Part shown: positions 1 to 7,795 of the stretch, in pieces
Numbering within the stretch: position 1 is the first letter of the stretch
Layout: every line of letters starts with the position of its first letter
From: Streptococcus suis
GTDB taxonomy: Bacteria > Bacillota > Bacilli > Lactobacillales > Streptococcaceae
Assembly (NCBI RefSeq): GCF_002964575.1
Contig: NZ_POQQ01000021.1
Location: forward strand, 1 to 46,265
Reading direction: 5' to 3'
DNA length: 46,265 nucleotides
Made by a program: the position numbers and the translations under genes
Notes under the pieces: model-generated
What the model was told of the DNA's origin: nothing
What the model saw: the letters and a program-made list of their open reading frames with translations, nothing else
The model's database searches: none

Positions 1-35
1 GGGTTGCCCCCTGTGAGATACGGTAGTCGCTTAGC
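1..35 (+). rRNA. rrf: 5S rRNA gene, 3' end only
   Basis: The window opens with the conserved 3' part of a streptococcal 5S rRNA (a gene of about 115 nt), ending near GTCGCTTAGC just before tRNA-Val. The rest of the rRNA operon must lie to the left. The exact 3' end is estimated from memory of the family, not from a covariance model. Confidence 0.8.
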
Positions 36-39
36 GCAA

Positions 40-112
40 GGGAGTTTAGCTCAGCTGGGAGAGCATCTGCCTTACAAGCAGAGGGTCAGCGGTTCGATCC
101 CGTTAACTCCCA
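40..112 (+). tRNA. tRNA-Val (TAC)
   Basis: A 73-nt cloverleaf with acceptor GGGAGTT/AACTCCC, discriminator A and anticodon TAC in the loop CTTACAA. It is the first tRNA after the 5S gene. CCA is not encoded. Confidence 0.96.
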
Positions 113-114
113 TA

Positions 115-187
115 GGTCCCGTAGTGTAGCGGTTATCACGTCGCCCTGTCACGGCGAAGATCGCGGGTTCGATTCCCGTCGGGACCG
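115..187 (+). tRNA. tRNA-Asp (GTC)
   Basis: 73 nt, acceptor GGTCCCG/CGGGACC, anticodon GTC, discriminator G as expected for Asp. Only 2 nt separate it from tRNA-Val. Confidence 0.96.
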
Positions 188-214
188 TTCGAAATATCTA
201 GGAGATATTTCGAA
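188..214. repeat. Perfect 12-bp hairpin between tRNA-Asp and tRNA-Lys
   Basis: TTCGAAATATCT and its exact reverse complement flank a 3-nt loop (AGG). It starts on the base after tRNA-Asp. There is no T-tract, so it is not an ordinary terminator; a processing site for the long tRNA transcript is one possibility. It sits in one of the longest spacers of the cluster (66 nt). Confidence 0.75.
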
Positions 215-253
215 GTTGGAAATAGAGTAAACGAAAGTTTGCGACATATTTAC

Positions 254-326
254 GACTCGTTAGCTCAGTTGGTAGAGCAATTGACTTTTAATCAATGGGT
301 CGCTGGTTCGAGCCCAGCACGAGTCA
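254..326 (+). tRNA. tRNA-Lys (TTT)
   Basis: 73 nt, acceptor GACTCGT/ACGAGTC, anticodon TTT, discriminator A. Confidence 0.96.
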
Positions 327-329
327 TAT

Positions 330-411
330 GCGGGTTTGGCGGAATTGGCAGACGCACCAGATTTAGGATCTGGCGCTTTCAGGCGTGGGGGTTCAAGTCC
401 CTTAACCCGCA
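330..411 (+). tRNA. tRNA-Leu (TAG)
   Basis: 82 nt with a short class II variable arm. Acceptor GCGGGTT/AACCCGC, anticodon TAG (reads CUN codons). Confidence 0.96.
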
Positions 412-428
412 TATGGAAATACTAATAG

Positions 429-501
429 GCCGGCTTAGCTCAGTTGGTAGAGCATCTGATTTGTAATCAGAGGGTCGCGTGTTCAAGTCATGTAGCCGGC
501 A
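429..501 (+). tRNA. tRNA-Thr (TGT)
   Basis: 73 nt, acceptor GCCGGCT/AGCCGGC, anticodon TGT. Confidence 0.96.
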
Positions 502-514
502 TTTAGAATAGGTT

Positions 515-586
515 GCGAACGTAGTTCAGTGGTAGAACACCACCTTGCCAAGGTGGGGGTCGCGGGTTCGAATCCCGTCGTTCGCT
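515..586 (+). tRNA. tRNA-Gly (GCC)
   Basis: 72 nt, acceptor GCGAACG/CGTTCGC, anticodon GCC, discriminator T. Confidence 0.96.
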
Positions 587-593
587 TTGAGAG

Positions 594-677
594 GCCGGGG
601 TGGCGGAACTGGCAGACGCACAGGACTTAAAATCCTGCGATGGCAACATCGTACCGGTTCGATTCCGGTCCTCGGCA
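594..677 (+). tRNA. tRNA-Leu (TAA)
   Basis: 84 nt, class II. Acceptor GCCGGGG/CCTCGGC with one G-T pair, anticodon TAA (reads UUA/UUG). Confidence 0.96.
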
Positions 678-691
678 TGGACTTTATAGAA

Positions 692-765
692 GCACCCTTA
701 GCTCAACTGGATAGAGTACCTGACTACGAATCAGGCGGTTAGAGGTTCGAATCCTCTAGGGTGCA
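692..765 (+). tRNA. tRNA-Arg (ACG)
   Basis: 74 nt, acceptor GCACCCT/AGGGTGC, anticodon ACG. The first anticodon A would be deaminated to inosine, as is known for bacterial Arg-ACG. Confidence 0.96.
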
Positions 766-812
766 TAACTCGCTTAATGATCACATTAGGGGAGCTTTAT
801 TTTTAATGATAG

Positions 813-886
813 CGGGAAGTAGCTCAGCTTGGTAGAGTACTTGGTTTGGGACCAAGGTGTCGCAGGTTCGAATCCTGTCTTCCCGA
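813..886 (+). tRNA. tRNA-Pro (TGG)
   Basis: 74 nt, acceptor CGGGAAG/CTTCCCG, anticodon TGG, discriminator A. Confidence 0.96.
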
Positions 887-896
887 TTGATATTTT

Positions 897-970
897 GGCG
901 GTGTAGCTCAGCTGGCTAGAGCGTCCGGTTCATACCCGGGAGGTCGGGGGTTCGATCCCCTTCGCCGCTA
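897..970 (+). tRNA. tRNA-Met (CAT), elongator
   Basis: 74 nt, acceptor GGCGGTG paired with CGCCGCT, anticodon CAT. The first acceptor position forms a G-T pair instead of the C-A mismatch of initiator tRNAs. The body matches, from memory, the elongator tRNA-Met of Firmicutes. Confidence 0.88.
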
Positions 971-986
971 TTTACTCTTGTTTGCT

Positions 987-1060
987 GGACCTTTAGCTCA
1001 GCTGGTTAGAGCTCTCGGCTCATAACCGAGCGGTCGTAGGTTCAAGTCCTACAAGGTCCA
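987..1060 (+). tRNA. tRNA-Ile2 (CAT, probably lysidine-modified)
   Basis: 74 nt, acceptor GGACCTT/AAGGTCC, encoded anticodon CAT. Automatic annotation often calls it Met. Its sequence and its place right after elongator Met and before Ser-TGA match, from memory, the Ile2 tRNA of Bacillus and streptococcal clusters, whose C34 becomes lysidine so that it reads AUA. The Ile identity is an inference. Confidence 0.75.
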
Positions 1061-1065
1061 TAATT

Positions 1066-1155
1066 GGAGGATTACCCAAGTCCGGCTGAAGGGAACGGTC
1101 TTGAAAACCGTCAGGCGTGTAAAAGCGTGCGTGGGTTCGAATCCCACATCCTCCT
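1066..1155 (+). tRNA. tRNA-Ser (TGA)
   Basis: 90 nt with a long variable arm. Acceptor GGAGGAT/ATCCTCC, anticodon TGA. Confidence 0.96.
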
Positions 1156-1164
1156 TTCATTCAT

Positions 1165-1219
1165 TTGGGATGGAGTAGCTAGGACTTGAGGCTCTTAGGT
1201 TCAAATTCAGGTCCCGCAA
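1165..1219 (+). pseudogene. Degenerate initiator tRNA (tRNA-fMet) remnant
   Basis: Between Ser-TGA and Phe lies about 55 nt reading GGGATGGAGTAGCTAGG, then after a gap GGTTCAAATTCAGGTCCCGCAA. The 5' part matches the acceptor and D arm, and the 3' part the T arm and acceptor end, of a bacterial initiator tRNA (from memory CGCGGG-TGGAGCAGCTAGG ... GGTTCAAATCC...CCCGCAA). The anticodon arm is missing: the CTCATAA loop and most of its stem are deleted. Initiator tRNA normally occupies exactly this slot, after Ser-TGA, in related clusters. No functional cloverleaf can form, so another fMet gene must exist elsewhere in the genome. Confidence 0.7.
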
Positions 1220-1228
1220 TAATCTTAT

Positions 1229-1301
1229 GGCTCGGTAGCTCAGTTGGTAGAGCAATGGATTGAAGCTCCATGTGTCGGCGGTTCGATTCCGTCTCGCGCC
1301 A
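1229..1301 (+). tRNA. tRNA-Phe (GAA)
   Basis: 73 nt, anticodon GAA. The acceptor arm GGCTCGG / TCGCGCC has one T-C mismatch at position 4, which I remember as normal for streptococcal tRNA-Phe. I therefore treat it as functional. Confidence 0.93.
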
Positions 1302-1329
1302 TTATTTACTTGTCCAAGTATATGTTCTT

Positions 1330-1403
<74 letters not shown>

Positions 1404-1418
1404 TTATTTTCAATAAAT

Positions 1419-1506
1419 GGAGAATTACTCAAGAGGCTGAAGAGGACGGTTTGCTAAATCGTTAGGTCGGGTAACTGGCGCAAGGGTTCGAATCCCTTAT
1501 TCTCCG
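1419..1506 (+). tRNA. tRNA-Ser (GCT)
   Basis: 88 nt with a long variable arm. Acceptor GGAGAAT/ATTCTCC, anticodon GCT, discriminator G. Last tRNA of the operon. Confidence 0.96.
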
Positions 1507-1511
1507 TAATG

Positions 1512-1543
1512 AACGAGATTATCATTTGATACTCTCGTTTTAT
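1512..1543 (+). terminator. Rho-independent terminator of the rRNA/tRNA operon
   Basis: A 7-bp stem AACGAGA/TCTCGTT (1512-1518 with 1533-1539), followed by a T-rich stretch. It lies directly between the last tRNA and mreC. Confidence 0.75.
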
Positions 1544-1563
1544 TGTATCTTGTTGGAGGAGTT

Positions 1564-2400
1564 ATGAATAAATTTTCTAAATTGTTGATTGCAATTTCTG
1601 TTTTTCTCTTATTATCTTTTTCGTTGTTGTTTTTAACTTTTTCAAAGGGAGCAGAATTACCAGTGGTAAATTCTGCTGTAAATGCCTTAGTAAGTCCCAT
1701 TCAAACCTTTTTATCTGTACCTACTCGTTTTTTCTCTGAACAACAATCATCTATTTCTGATTTATTGGCTACTTATGAAGAAAATAAGGATTTAAAACAA
1801 TCCTTGCTTTCTGTGCAAGATTTTGCAAATGAGAATACTAGTTTGAAAGCTGAAAATGAATCATTAAGAAAGAGTTTGGAAATGGCTTCGGCTTTTCCAG
1901 AAAAGTCCTATATTCCAGCTTCTGTTTTGGTAAGAACGCCTGCTTCATGGTCAGAACATTTGACGATAGATGTTGGTCAGAATTCGGGTGTCTCTGAGAA
2001 TGCTCTTGTTCTTGCGAATGGAGGCTTGGTTGGTGTTGTTAGTTCCCTTGATGCTAACTCATCAGTTGTAAAATTATTTACTAATGCTGATGAATTTACA
2101 AAACTTCCTGTAAAGATTACAATCAATTCGAAAGATGTCTATGGCATTCTATCTGGCTTTGACTTGGATTCTAATAGTTTTATCGTCAATCAGTTGAACG
2201 CTACGGATGATATTGCTGTCGGTAGTAATGTGGTGACAAGTGATTTGGCTGGTGCAACTCCTGCAAATGTTCAAATTGGTAAGGTTCGTTCGGTCAAGTC
2301 TAGTAGCAATAATCTAAATCGCGAGCTGTATGTAGAGCCTTCGGCAAGCTTTTCAGCTATTTATTCAGTATTAGTAGTGGGACAATCAGATGCACAATAG
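1564..2400 (+). CDS. mreC: Rod shape-determining protein MreC
   Basis: 278 aa. MreC is a membrane-anchored scaffold of the peripheral (elongation) peptidoglycan machinery; in ovococci it works with MreD, RodA and PBPs at midcell. Visible here: a short cytoplasmic start, one hydrophobic segment at about residues 7-26, a coiled coil at about 58-108 rich in Glu/Lys/Leu heptads, then the beta-rich extracellular domain typical of MreC, from about 115. I chose ATG 1564 because GGAGGA (1555-1560) precedes it; the upstream TTG at 1543 would lie in the tRNA terminator. The next gene overlaps by 11 bp. No mreB is present in the window, as expected for streptococci. Confidence 0.95.
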   Translation: MNKFSKLLIAISVFLLLSFSLLFLTFSKGAELPVVNSAVNALVSPIQTFLSVPTRFFSEQQSSISDLLATYEENKDLKQSLLSVQDFANENTSLKAENESLRKSLEMASAFPEKSYIPASVLVRTPASWSEHLTIDVGQNSGVSENALVLANGGLVGVVSSLDANSSVVKLFTNADEFTKLPVKITINSKDVYGILSGFDLDSNSFIVNQLNATDDIAVGSNVVTSDLAGATPANVQIGKVRSVKSSSNNLNRELYVEPSASFSAIYSVLVVGQSDAQ

Positions 2401-2905
2401 AGTTTTAGAATTTTTCATGTTTCCTGTTCTACTTTTTATCTTATTGATAGATGGTCAAGTATCAACCCTTTTGTCAAATATGTCTGTAGGTCTATTTGCC
2501 ATATCTAGCCATATTTTGCTCATGTTTGCTATTTTTTATGCAAACTATGTTCCCTTATCTATTTCTTTAGTTGTTTTTGCACTTTTGGGCTTAGTTTATG
2601 ATGTTGTTTATCTTGGCTTCATTGGGATGGCAACAACTACTCTGCCCTTGGTTATTTTTTGTATTTATTTTTATTTTCAAGGTGTGGGAAGTAAGAGGGC
2701 AATCAATTTATTGATTTTATTGGTTTCAATTTTTCAGTTTGAATTCATTAGTTATTTATTTGCTCGTGTTTTTCAGATGACAAACCTGTCTGTTTTCATC
2801 TTTGTTTTTAACAAATTACTGCCTAGTCTATTGTTTAATCTTATTTTATTTTTACTTATCCAGCCTGTGTTAGAGCGTATTTTTGGAATTACAAATAAGA
2901 CATAG
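2390..2905 (+). CDS. mreD: Rod shape-determining protein MreD
   Basis: 171 aa, almost entirely hydrophobic, with about five predicted membrane segments. This is the usual size for MreD (160-180 aa), the integral membrane partner of MreC. The start ATG 2390 lies inside the 3' end of mreC, indicating translational coupling. The assignment rests on hydropathy and on the mreC-mreD pairing, because MreD sequences diverge strongly. A strong terminator follows directly. Confidence 0.92.
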   Translation: MHNRVLEFFMFPVLLFILLIDGQVSTLLSNMSVGLFAISSHILLMFAIFYANYVPLSISLVVFALLGLVYDVVYLGFIGMATTTLPLVIFCIYFYFQGVGSKRAINLLILLVSIFQFEFISYLFARVFQMTNLSVFIFVFNKLLPSLLFNLILFLLIQPVLERIFGITNKT

Positions 2906-2908
2906 AAA

Positions 2909-2925
2909 TGTAATAATTGCGTAAT
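2909..2925 (+). promoter_or_regulatory. Candidate WalR (VicR) box upstream of pcsB
   Basis: TGTAAT-N5-CGTAAT matches the two-hexamer WalR consensus TGT(A/T)A(A/T/C)-N5-TGT(A/T)A(A/T/C) in all but one position. It lies about 30 bp before the pcsB -10. WalRK control of pcsB is established in S. pneumoniae; its use here is inferred. The box overlaps the mreD terminator stem. Confidence 0.5.
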
Positions 2926-2945
2926 ATACTTACGCAATTTTTTTG
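2915..2945 (+). terminator. Terminator after mreD
   Basis: A perfect 10-bp stem AATTGCGTAA/TTACGCAATT with a 5-nt loop, followed by a T run. Confidence 0.9.
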
Positions 2946-2951
2946 TTAAAA

Positions 2952-2960
2952 TGGTATAGT
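2952..2960 (+). promoter_or_regulatory. pcsB promoter, extended -10
   Basis: TGG-TATAGT lies 31 bp upstream of the pcsB start. No good -35 is visible, which fits an activator-dependent promoter (see the WalR-like box). Confidence 0.6.
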
Positions 2961-2990
2961 CAGAAAGTATAGAGGAGTTAGTATTAGTTT

Positions 2991-4229
2991 ATGAAGAAAA
3001 AAATCTTAGCTACATTACTGTTAAGCACAGTCGTTCTTACAAGTTTGAATGATGTGGCTGTGATTGTTGCGAATGATATTGATAGTCAGATTGCAGCTAA
3101 AAATCAACAAATTAGTGAACTTACAGCTCAACAAGCAGAAGCTCAACAACAGGTTGATGTTATCCAAGGGCAAGTAGATGAGATTGTTGCTGAACAGGCA
3201 AAATTGACAGAAGAGAATACACGTTTGGAGGCTGAATCACAGGCTTTGGCTGCTGATATTGAGCGTCTATCGGCAGATATTGTTTCACGCGATGGTGCTT
3301 TGAAGGAACAAGCTCGTAGTGCTCAAACAGATGCATCTGCATCTAGCTATATCAACACGATTTTGGACTCTAAATCAATCGTGGATGCTGTATCGCGTGT
3401 CAATGCCATGCGTGAGATTGTTGCTGCTAACAACCGTATGTTAGAACAACAAAAGACGGATAAAGAAGTTATTGTAGAAAAACAAAAGGCAAACCAGGAA
3501 GCAATCAATACTTTAGCAGCTAACCGTCAGAAATTAGAAGACGACGCCCAAATCTTGCAGGTTCGTCAGGCAGAATTACAAGTTGCTCAATTAAATCTTG
3601 CGGCTCAAAAAGCAACTGCTGAAGATGAGAAAAATTCTTTGCTTGAGCAAAAAGCTGCTGCTGAAGAAGCAGCACGTCAGGCTGCGGCGCGTCAGGCAGA
3701 ATATGAAGCTCAACAACGTGCCTTAGCAGCACAACAGGCTGCATCAGTTGCGGCTCCAGTAGTAGCTGCATCAGAAACTGCTCAGGCAGCAGTGGCTAGT
3801 GAGCCTGTTGTTACACCAACTGTTTCTACTCCAGTGGTATCCTCTTCATCTGGTTCAGGTAGCTCAGCAGCAGCTCGTAATGCTAGCTTTGATGCTTCAT
3901 CTTACCCGGTTGGTGAATGTACTTGGGGTGTTAAATCACAACTTTCATGGGTTGGTCCATACTGGGGTGATGCGAAACACTGGTTAGCTTCTGCAGCTGC
4001 GGAAGGTTTCCGTACAGGTTCTACTCCACAGGTTGGAGCAATTGCGGTATGGACTGGTGGCTACTATGGTCACGTTGCGGTTGTTACTGCGGTTGAATCT
4101 TCTACAAGTATTCAAGTTGTAGAGTCTAACTATATGGGTCGTCGTTATATTGGCAACCACCGTGGTGGCTACTTCAATCCAACAACAACTTCAGAGGGTG
4201 CTGTTTATTACATTTATCCTCCATATTAA
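2991..4229 (+). CDS. pcsB: Secreted peptidoglycan hydrolase PcsB, CHAP domain
   Basis: 412 aa. PcsB splits septal peptidoglycan during daughter cell separation, acting outside the membrane and activated by FtsEX in S. pneumoniae. Domains in order: signal peptide (about 1-27, [12 protein letters not shown] then a hydrophobic core), long coiled coil of Gln/Ala/Glu/Leu repeats (about 30-235), Ala/Val/Ser/Thr-rich linker (to about 300), C-terminal CHAP domain with catalytic Cys310 (GECTWG) and His361 (GHVAVV). GAGGAG at 2972-2977 is rather far (13 nt) from ATG 2991, but the signal peptide begins there. Monocistronic, with its own promoter and terminator. Related proteins are named GbpB or SagA in other streptococci. 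Confidence 0.95.
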   Translation: MKKKILATLLLSTVVLTSLNDVAVIVANDIDSQIAAKNQQISELTAQQAEAQQQVDVIQGQVDEIVAEQAKLTEENTRLEAESQALAADIERLSADIVSRDGALKEQARSAQTDASASSYINTILDSKSIVDAVSRVNAMREIVAANNRMLEQQKTDKEVIVEKQKANQEAINTLAANRQKLEDDAQILQVRQAELQVAQLNLAAQKATAEDEKNSLLEQKAAAEEAARQAAARQAEYEAQQRALAAQQAASVAAPVVAASETAQAAVASEPVVTPTVSTPVVSSSSGSGSSAAARNASFDASSYPVGECTWGVKSQLSWVGPYWGDAKHWLASAAAEGFRTGSTPQVGAIAVWTGGYYGHVAVVTAVESSTSIQVVESNYMGRRYIGNHRGGYFNPTTTSEGAVYYIYPPY

Positions 4230-4237
4230 GATTTTTC

Positions 4238-4270
4238 ATAGGGGCGTAGTGAAACTGCGCTCTATTTTTG
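4238..4270 (+). terminator. Terminator after pcsB
   Basis: Stem GGCGTAGT/ACTGCGCT with G-T pairs and a GAA loop, followed by ATTTTTG. Confidence 0.75.
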
Positions 4271-4271
4271 T

Positions 4272-4300
4272 TTGAAAAATGAAAGAAAAAGCGTTAGAAT
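4272..4300 (+). promoter_or_regulatory. prs promoter
   Basis: TTGAAA (4272-4277), 17 bp, TAGAAT (4295-4300): a near-consensus sigma-A promoter 30 bp upstream of the start codon. Confidence 0.75.
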
Positions 4301-4330
4301 AGTAAAGGTAGAAATATAGAGGAGGCTGTC

Positions 4331-5299
4331 ATGGCGTTTACTGACTTAAAATTGTTCGCTCTTTCGTCAAATCAAAAGTTAGCTGAACAGGTGTCGAAAA
4401 AAATAGGAATTCCTTTGGGAAAATCAAGTGTTCGTCAATTCTCAGATGGTGAAGTTCAAGTAAATATTGAAGAATCAATTCGTGGAACCCATGTCTTCAT
4501 TCTTCAGTCAACTAGCTCACCTGTTAATGATAATTTAATGGAAATTTTGATTATGGTAGATGCCCTAAAACGTGCATCTGCTGAATCAGTAAACGTAGTA
4601 ATGCCTTATTATGGCTATGCACGTCAGGATCGGAAAGCTCGTGCTCGTGAGCCAATCACTTCTAAATTAGTAGCCAATATGTTGCAGACTGCTGGTGTGA
4701 ATCGTTTGTTAACCATTGACCTTCATGCTGCCCAAATTCAAGGTTTCTTCGATATTCCGGTGGACCATCTGATGGGGGCTCCTTTGATTGCTGATTATTT
4801 TGAACGTCGTGGTATGGTTGGTGATGGCTATGTGGTTGTTTCACCAGACCATGGTGGTGTGACACGTGCCCGTAAATTAGCACAATTCTTGAAAACACCG
4901 ATTGCGATCATTGATAAACGCCGTAGTGTTGATAAGATGAATACGTCGGAAGTCATGAACATTATTGGCGATATTAAAGGCAAGACCTGTATCTTGATTG
5001 ATGACATGATTGACACTGCTGGTACCATTTGTCATGCGGCAGATGCTTTGGCGGAGGCAGGTGCAACGGCTGTTTATGCATCATGTACCCATCCTGTTTT
5101 GTCAGGACCAGCTATGGATAATATTACAAAATCAGCAATTGAAAAATTGGTTGTTTTGGATACAATCGAAATTCCCCAGGAACGTTTGATTGATAAGATT
5201 GAACATATTTCAACAGCAGATTTGTTGGCGGATGCTATTATTCGTATCCATGAAAAACGTCCACTATCACCTTTGTTTGAAACTAGAATTGCTAAATAA
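4331..5299 (+). CDS. prs: Ribose-phosphate pyrophosphokinase
   Basis: 322 aa. Makes PRPP from ribose 5-phosphate and ATP in the cytoplasm, the common precursor for purine, pyrimidine, NAD, His and Trp synthesis, so it feeds the pur genes further right. Visible motifs: [18 protein letters not shown] in the N-terminal half and the PRPP-binding loop [10 protein letters not shown] at about 223-232. Full length for the family (about 315-325 aa). GAGGAGG just upstream supports ATG 4331. It has its own promoter and terminator. Streptococci often carry a second prs; the exact paralogue name cannot be set from here. Confidence 0.96.
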   Translation: MAFTDLKLFALSSNQKLAEQVSKKIGIPLGKSSVRQFSDGEVQVNIEESIRGTHVFILQSTSSPVNDNLMEILIMVDALKRASAESVNVVMPYYGYARQDRKARAREPITSKLVANMLQTAGVNRLLTIDLHAAQIQGFFDIPVDHLMGAPLIADYFERRGMVGDGYVVVSPDHGGVTRARKLAQFLKTPIAIIDKRRSVDKMNTSEVMNIIGDIKGKTCILIDDMIDTAGTICHAADALAEAGATAVYASCTHPVLSGPAMDNITKSAIEKLVVLDTIEIPQERLIDKIEHISTADLLADAIIRIHEKRPLSPLFETRIAK

Positions 5300-5306
5300 T
5301 AAGTTG

Positions 5307-5331
5307 GAAGAGCCTGATGGCTCTTCTTTTT
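5307..5331 (+). terminator. Terminator after prs
   Basis: Perfect 8-bp stem GAAGAGCC/GGCTCTTC, TGAT loop, T5 tract. The last T is also the first base of the next extended -10. Confidence 0.9.
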
Positions 5332-5339
5332 GGTATAAT
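5331..5339 (+). promoter_or_regulatory. Extended -10 promoter for araT-recO
   Basis: TGG-TATAAT follows the prs terminator with no gap. A leader of about 135 nt (to 5481) follows; I see no riboswitch-like structure or ORF in it. Confidence 0.6.
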
Positions 5340-5481
5340 GTTCTTATATAAGTAATGAGAGCGTTAAGAAAAGCGTATGATGTTAGGAAATCTGTGAGGA
5401 AGTCGGTAGGACTTTAAGGGGATTTATCTACATCACTAGCTTTTTAGTTCGCATACAATTATGAGTTTAAGGGAGCCGGCT

Positions 5482-6660
5482 ATGAAGTTACATGACCGTT
5501 TTAATAAAAATTTGAATCGCATTGAGGTTTCAATGATTCGTCAGTTTGATCAGTCCATTTCAGACGTTCCTGGGATTTTGAAACTGACCTTGGGAGAGCC
5601 TGATTTTACAACGCCAGACCATGTTAAAGAGGCAGCCAAGGCTGCCATTGATGCTAACCAGAGCTATTATACAGGGATGGCTGGTCTTTTGGAGTTGCGT
5701 CAGGCTGCGGCGGAGTTTGTGGCAGAAAAATACAACTTGCACTACAATCCAGAAAATGAAATCCTCTCTACAATCGGTGCAACAGAGGCTTTGTCAGCCA
5801 GTTTAGTTGCAATTTTGGAAGCTGGAGATACGGTACTTCTACCTGCCCCTGCCTATCCTGGTTATGAGCCGATTGTCAATATGGTGGGAGCAGACATCGT
5901 TGAAATCGATACGACGGCAAATGATTTTGTGTTGACACCTGAGATGTTGGAAGAGGCGATTATTGCCCAGGGGGACAAGCTAAAAGCGGTCATTCTAAAC
6001 TATCCTGCCAATCCAACGGGTGTGACTTATTCACGAGAACAAATTCAAGCTTTCGCGGATGTTTTGCGTAAGTACCCTATCTTTGTCTTGTCGGATGAGG
6101 TTTATGCGGAGTTGACTTATACTGGTCAGCCTCATACTTCGATTGCGGAATTTTTGCCAGAGCAGACCATTTTGATTCAGGGTTTGTCCAAGTCCCATGC
6201 CATGACAGGTTGGCGGATTGGCTTGATTATGAGTCAGGCTCCCATCATCGCTCAAATTATCAAGAGCCATCAGTATCTTGTGACAGCGGCGTCAACTGCT
6301 ATGCAGTATGGTGCAGTTGAGGCCCTGAAAAATGGTAAGGATGATGCTCTGCCAATGCGGGCGGAGTATATCAAGCGTAGGGATTACATCATCGAGAAGA
6401 TGACGGACTTGGGCTTTGAGATTATTAAGCCTGATGGTGCGTTTTACATCTTTGCAAAAATCCCTGCGGGTTACAATAAAGATTCCTTTAGTTTCTTACA
6501 GGACTTTGCGAGAAAGAAAGCGGTGGCCTTTATTCCAGGTGCAGCCTTTGGCCAGTATGGGGAGGGCTATGTGAGGATTTCCTATGCAGCAAGTATGGAG
6601 AAAATTCAAACAGCCATGGCTCGTTTGAAGGAATATCTAGAAGAAAATGGAACGAATTGA
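5482..6660 (+). CDS. araT: PLP-dependent aminotransferase class I/II, aromatic or broad-specificity
   Basis: 392 aa, the usual length for the AspC/AraT family. Fold-type I aminotransferases move an amino group between an amino acid and a 2-oxoacid. Visible: NYPANPTG substrate motif, SDEVYAEL with the PLP-ring Asp, and Schiff-base Lys237 in [14 protein letters not shown] chose ATG 5482 because AAGGGAG lies 6 nt upstream and MKLHDRFN is the familiar N-terminus; an in-frame ATG at 5461 lacks a ribosome site. It overlaps recO by 14 bp. The same araT-recO-plsX-acpP neighbourhood is known in S. pneumoniae, which suggests aromatic specificity, but substrate choice cannot be read from sequence. Confidence 0.85.
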   Translation: MKLHDRFNKNLNRIEVSMIRQFDQSISDVPGILKLTLGEPDFTTPDHVKEAAKAAIDANQSYYTGMAGLLELRQAAAEFVAEKYNLHYNPENEILSTIGATEALSASLVAILEAGDTVLLPAPAYPGYEPIVNMVGADIVEIDTTANDFVLTPEMLEEAIIAQGDKLKAVILNYPANPTGVTYSREQIQAFADVLRKYPIFVLSDEVYAELTYTGQPHTSIAEFLPEQTILIQGLSKSHAMTGWRIGLIMSQAPIIAQIIKSHQYLVTAASTAMQYGAVEALKNGKDDALPMRAEYIKRRDYIIEKMTDLGFEIIKPDGAFYIFAKIPAGYNKDSFSFLQDFARKKAVAFIPGAAFGQYGEGYVRISYAASMEKIQTAMARLKEYLEENGTN

Positions 6661-7411
6661 AACTAGAGGATTAGTCCTTTACAATCGGAATTTTCGAGAA
6701 GATGACAAGCTGGTCAAGATTTTTACAGAGAAGGCTGGCAAGCGAATGTTTTTCGTGAAACATGCCTCTAAGTCCAAGTTGGTAGCTTCTATCCAACCTT
6801 TGACCTATGCGGATTTTATCGTTAAAATCAATGATGATGGTCTGTCTTATATTGAGGACTTTCATCAGGTAGAGCCATTTAAGAATATTAACGGTGATAT
6901 TTTTAAACTTAGCTATGCTACCTATATCTTGGCCTTGGCAGATGCGGCCTTGCAGGACAAGGTCTATGACCCAGCTCTTTTTGCATTTTTGGTCAAGACT
7001 TTAGACTTGATGGAGTCGGGTCTGGATTATGAAATTTTAACCAATATCTTTGAAATTCAGCTATTGGGTCGATTTGGTGTTAGTTTGAATTTTCATGAGT
7101 GTGCTTTCTGCCATCGTGTTGGTTTGCCTTTCGACTATTCCTACAAGTATAGCGGGGTCCTGTGTCCGCAGCACTATCAGGAAGATGAGCGACGGGCTTA
7201 TCTGGATCCCAATGTACCTTATCTACTTGATCAATTTCAGGCTATTTCCTTTGATGAGCTGGAAACCATTTCCATCAAGCCTGAGATGAAGCGAAAATTA
7301 CGGCTCTTTATTGACCAACTTTATGAAGAATATGTGGGTATTCACTTGAAATCCAAGAAATTTATAGATGATTTGTCTTCTTGGGGGCAGATTATGAAGT
7401 CAGAAGAATAA
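6647..7411 (+). CDS. recO: DNA repair protein RecO
   Basis: 254 aa. RecO works with RecR and RecF to load RecA onto SSB-coated single-stranded DNA. Visible: N-terminal OB-fold beginning [17 protein letters not shown], a helical middle, and a zinc-type cluster C152-x2-C155 ... C173-x2-H176. ATG 6647 is inside the end of the aminotransferase gene, so the two are translationally coupled. A bidirectional terminator ends the operon. Confidence 0.95.
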   Translation: MERIETRGLVLYNRNFREDDKLVKIFTEKAGKRMFFVKHASKSKLVASIQPLTYADFIVKINDDGLSYIEDFHQVEPFKNINGDIFKLSYATYILALADAALQDKVYDPALFAFLVKTLDLMESGLDYEILTNIFEIQLLGRFGVSLNFHECAFCHRVGLPFDYSYKYSGVLCPQHYQEDERRAYLDPNVPYLLDQFQAISFDELETISIKPEMKRKLRLFIDQLYEEYVGIHLKSKKFIDDLSSWGQIMKSEE

Positions 7412-7412
7412 G

Positions 7413-7440
7413 AACAGCCTTCTCAATGGAGAGGGCTGTT
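7413..7440. terminator. Bidirectional terminator between recO and the minus-strand gene
   Basis: 12-bp stem AACAGCCTTCTC/GAGAGGGCTGTT with one G-T pair and an AATG loop, with T-rich sequence on the plus-strand side. The stop codon of the minus-strand gene (7423-7425) lies in the hairpin, so both convergent genes end here. Confidence 0.8.
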
Positions 7441-7764
7441 TTGTAGATAATCTGTTAATTCTGTTTGGGCTTGGTGTGGTGTCAGGACAGCTAGGAAGGA
7501 GAGGTGGCTTCGGAAGCAGACTTGGTAGTCAGGCTCTTCATCAATCAGGATGAGTTGTCCAGTGTCATCCCGCTGGCGAATGGTTTTTGCTACCTTCATT
7601 CCATCCCAGAATATATTTTGAGGGGTATTTATGATAAAATAGTAGTTAATTTGATGGGCGACGGGAAAATCTTCCTTGTGTTTAACTTGGAAGGGTCGCC
7701 CAAGTTGGTTTAAAATCCTTTCTATCGTGTTTGGATAGAAGAATGGTTTTAGGATATAAATCAT
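7423..7764 (-). CDS. Stand-alone degenerate receiver (pseudo-receiver) protein
   Basis: 113 aa, no output domain. It aligns by eye with the receiver half of the divergent response regulator: MIYILKPFFYPNTIERILNQ against MLRIFILEDDFMQQARLEQA, and DGMKVAKTIRQRD against KGMEIARDIRARD. All phosphorylation residues are changed: the acidic pocket EDD becomes KPF, the phospho-acceptor Asp60 corresponds to Asn46 (FIINT), and the DFIDKG lysine region becomes LAVLTPH. It therefore probably cannot be phosphorylated and may bind the regulator or kinase. AAGGAAAGGAA precedes ATG 7764. The upstream DNA carries the same repeat-plus-TATACT promoter as the exporter, so it is probably a target of the system. 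No family name recognised; function inferred. Confidence 0.7.
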   Translation of the reverse strand: MIYILKPFFYPNTIERILNQLGRPFQVKHKEDFPVAHQINYYFIINTPQNIFWDGMKVAKTIRQRDDTGQLILIDEEPDYQVCFRSHLSFLAVLTPHQAQTELTDYLQNSPLH

Positions 7765-7795
7765 GTAGGTTCCTTTCCTTTCTTTGATATATCTT

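Noticed and set aside
239..742. Plus-strand ORFs running through tRNA genes
   Set aside because: They translate tRNA sequence, giving the typical artefact AQLVEQLTFN...VAGSSPAR.
1229..1301. tRNA-Phe as a pseudogene because of an acceptor mismatch
   Set aside because: The rest of the cloverleaf is sound and the same T-C mismatch is, as I recall, usual in streptococcal tRNA-Phe.
5340..5481. Riboswitch or T-box in the araT leader
   Set aside because: No T-box motif, no anti-terminator pair and no recognisable aptamer; only an AT-rich leader.
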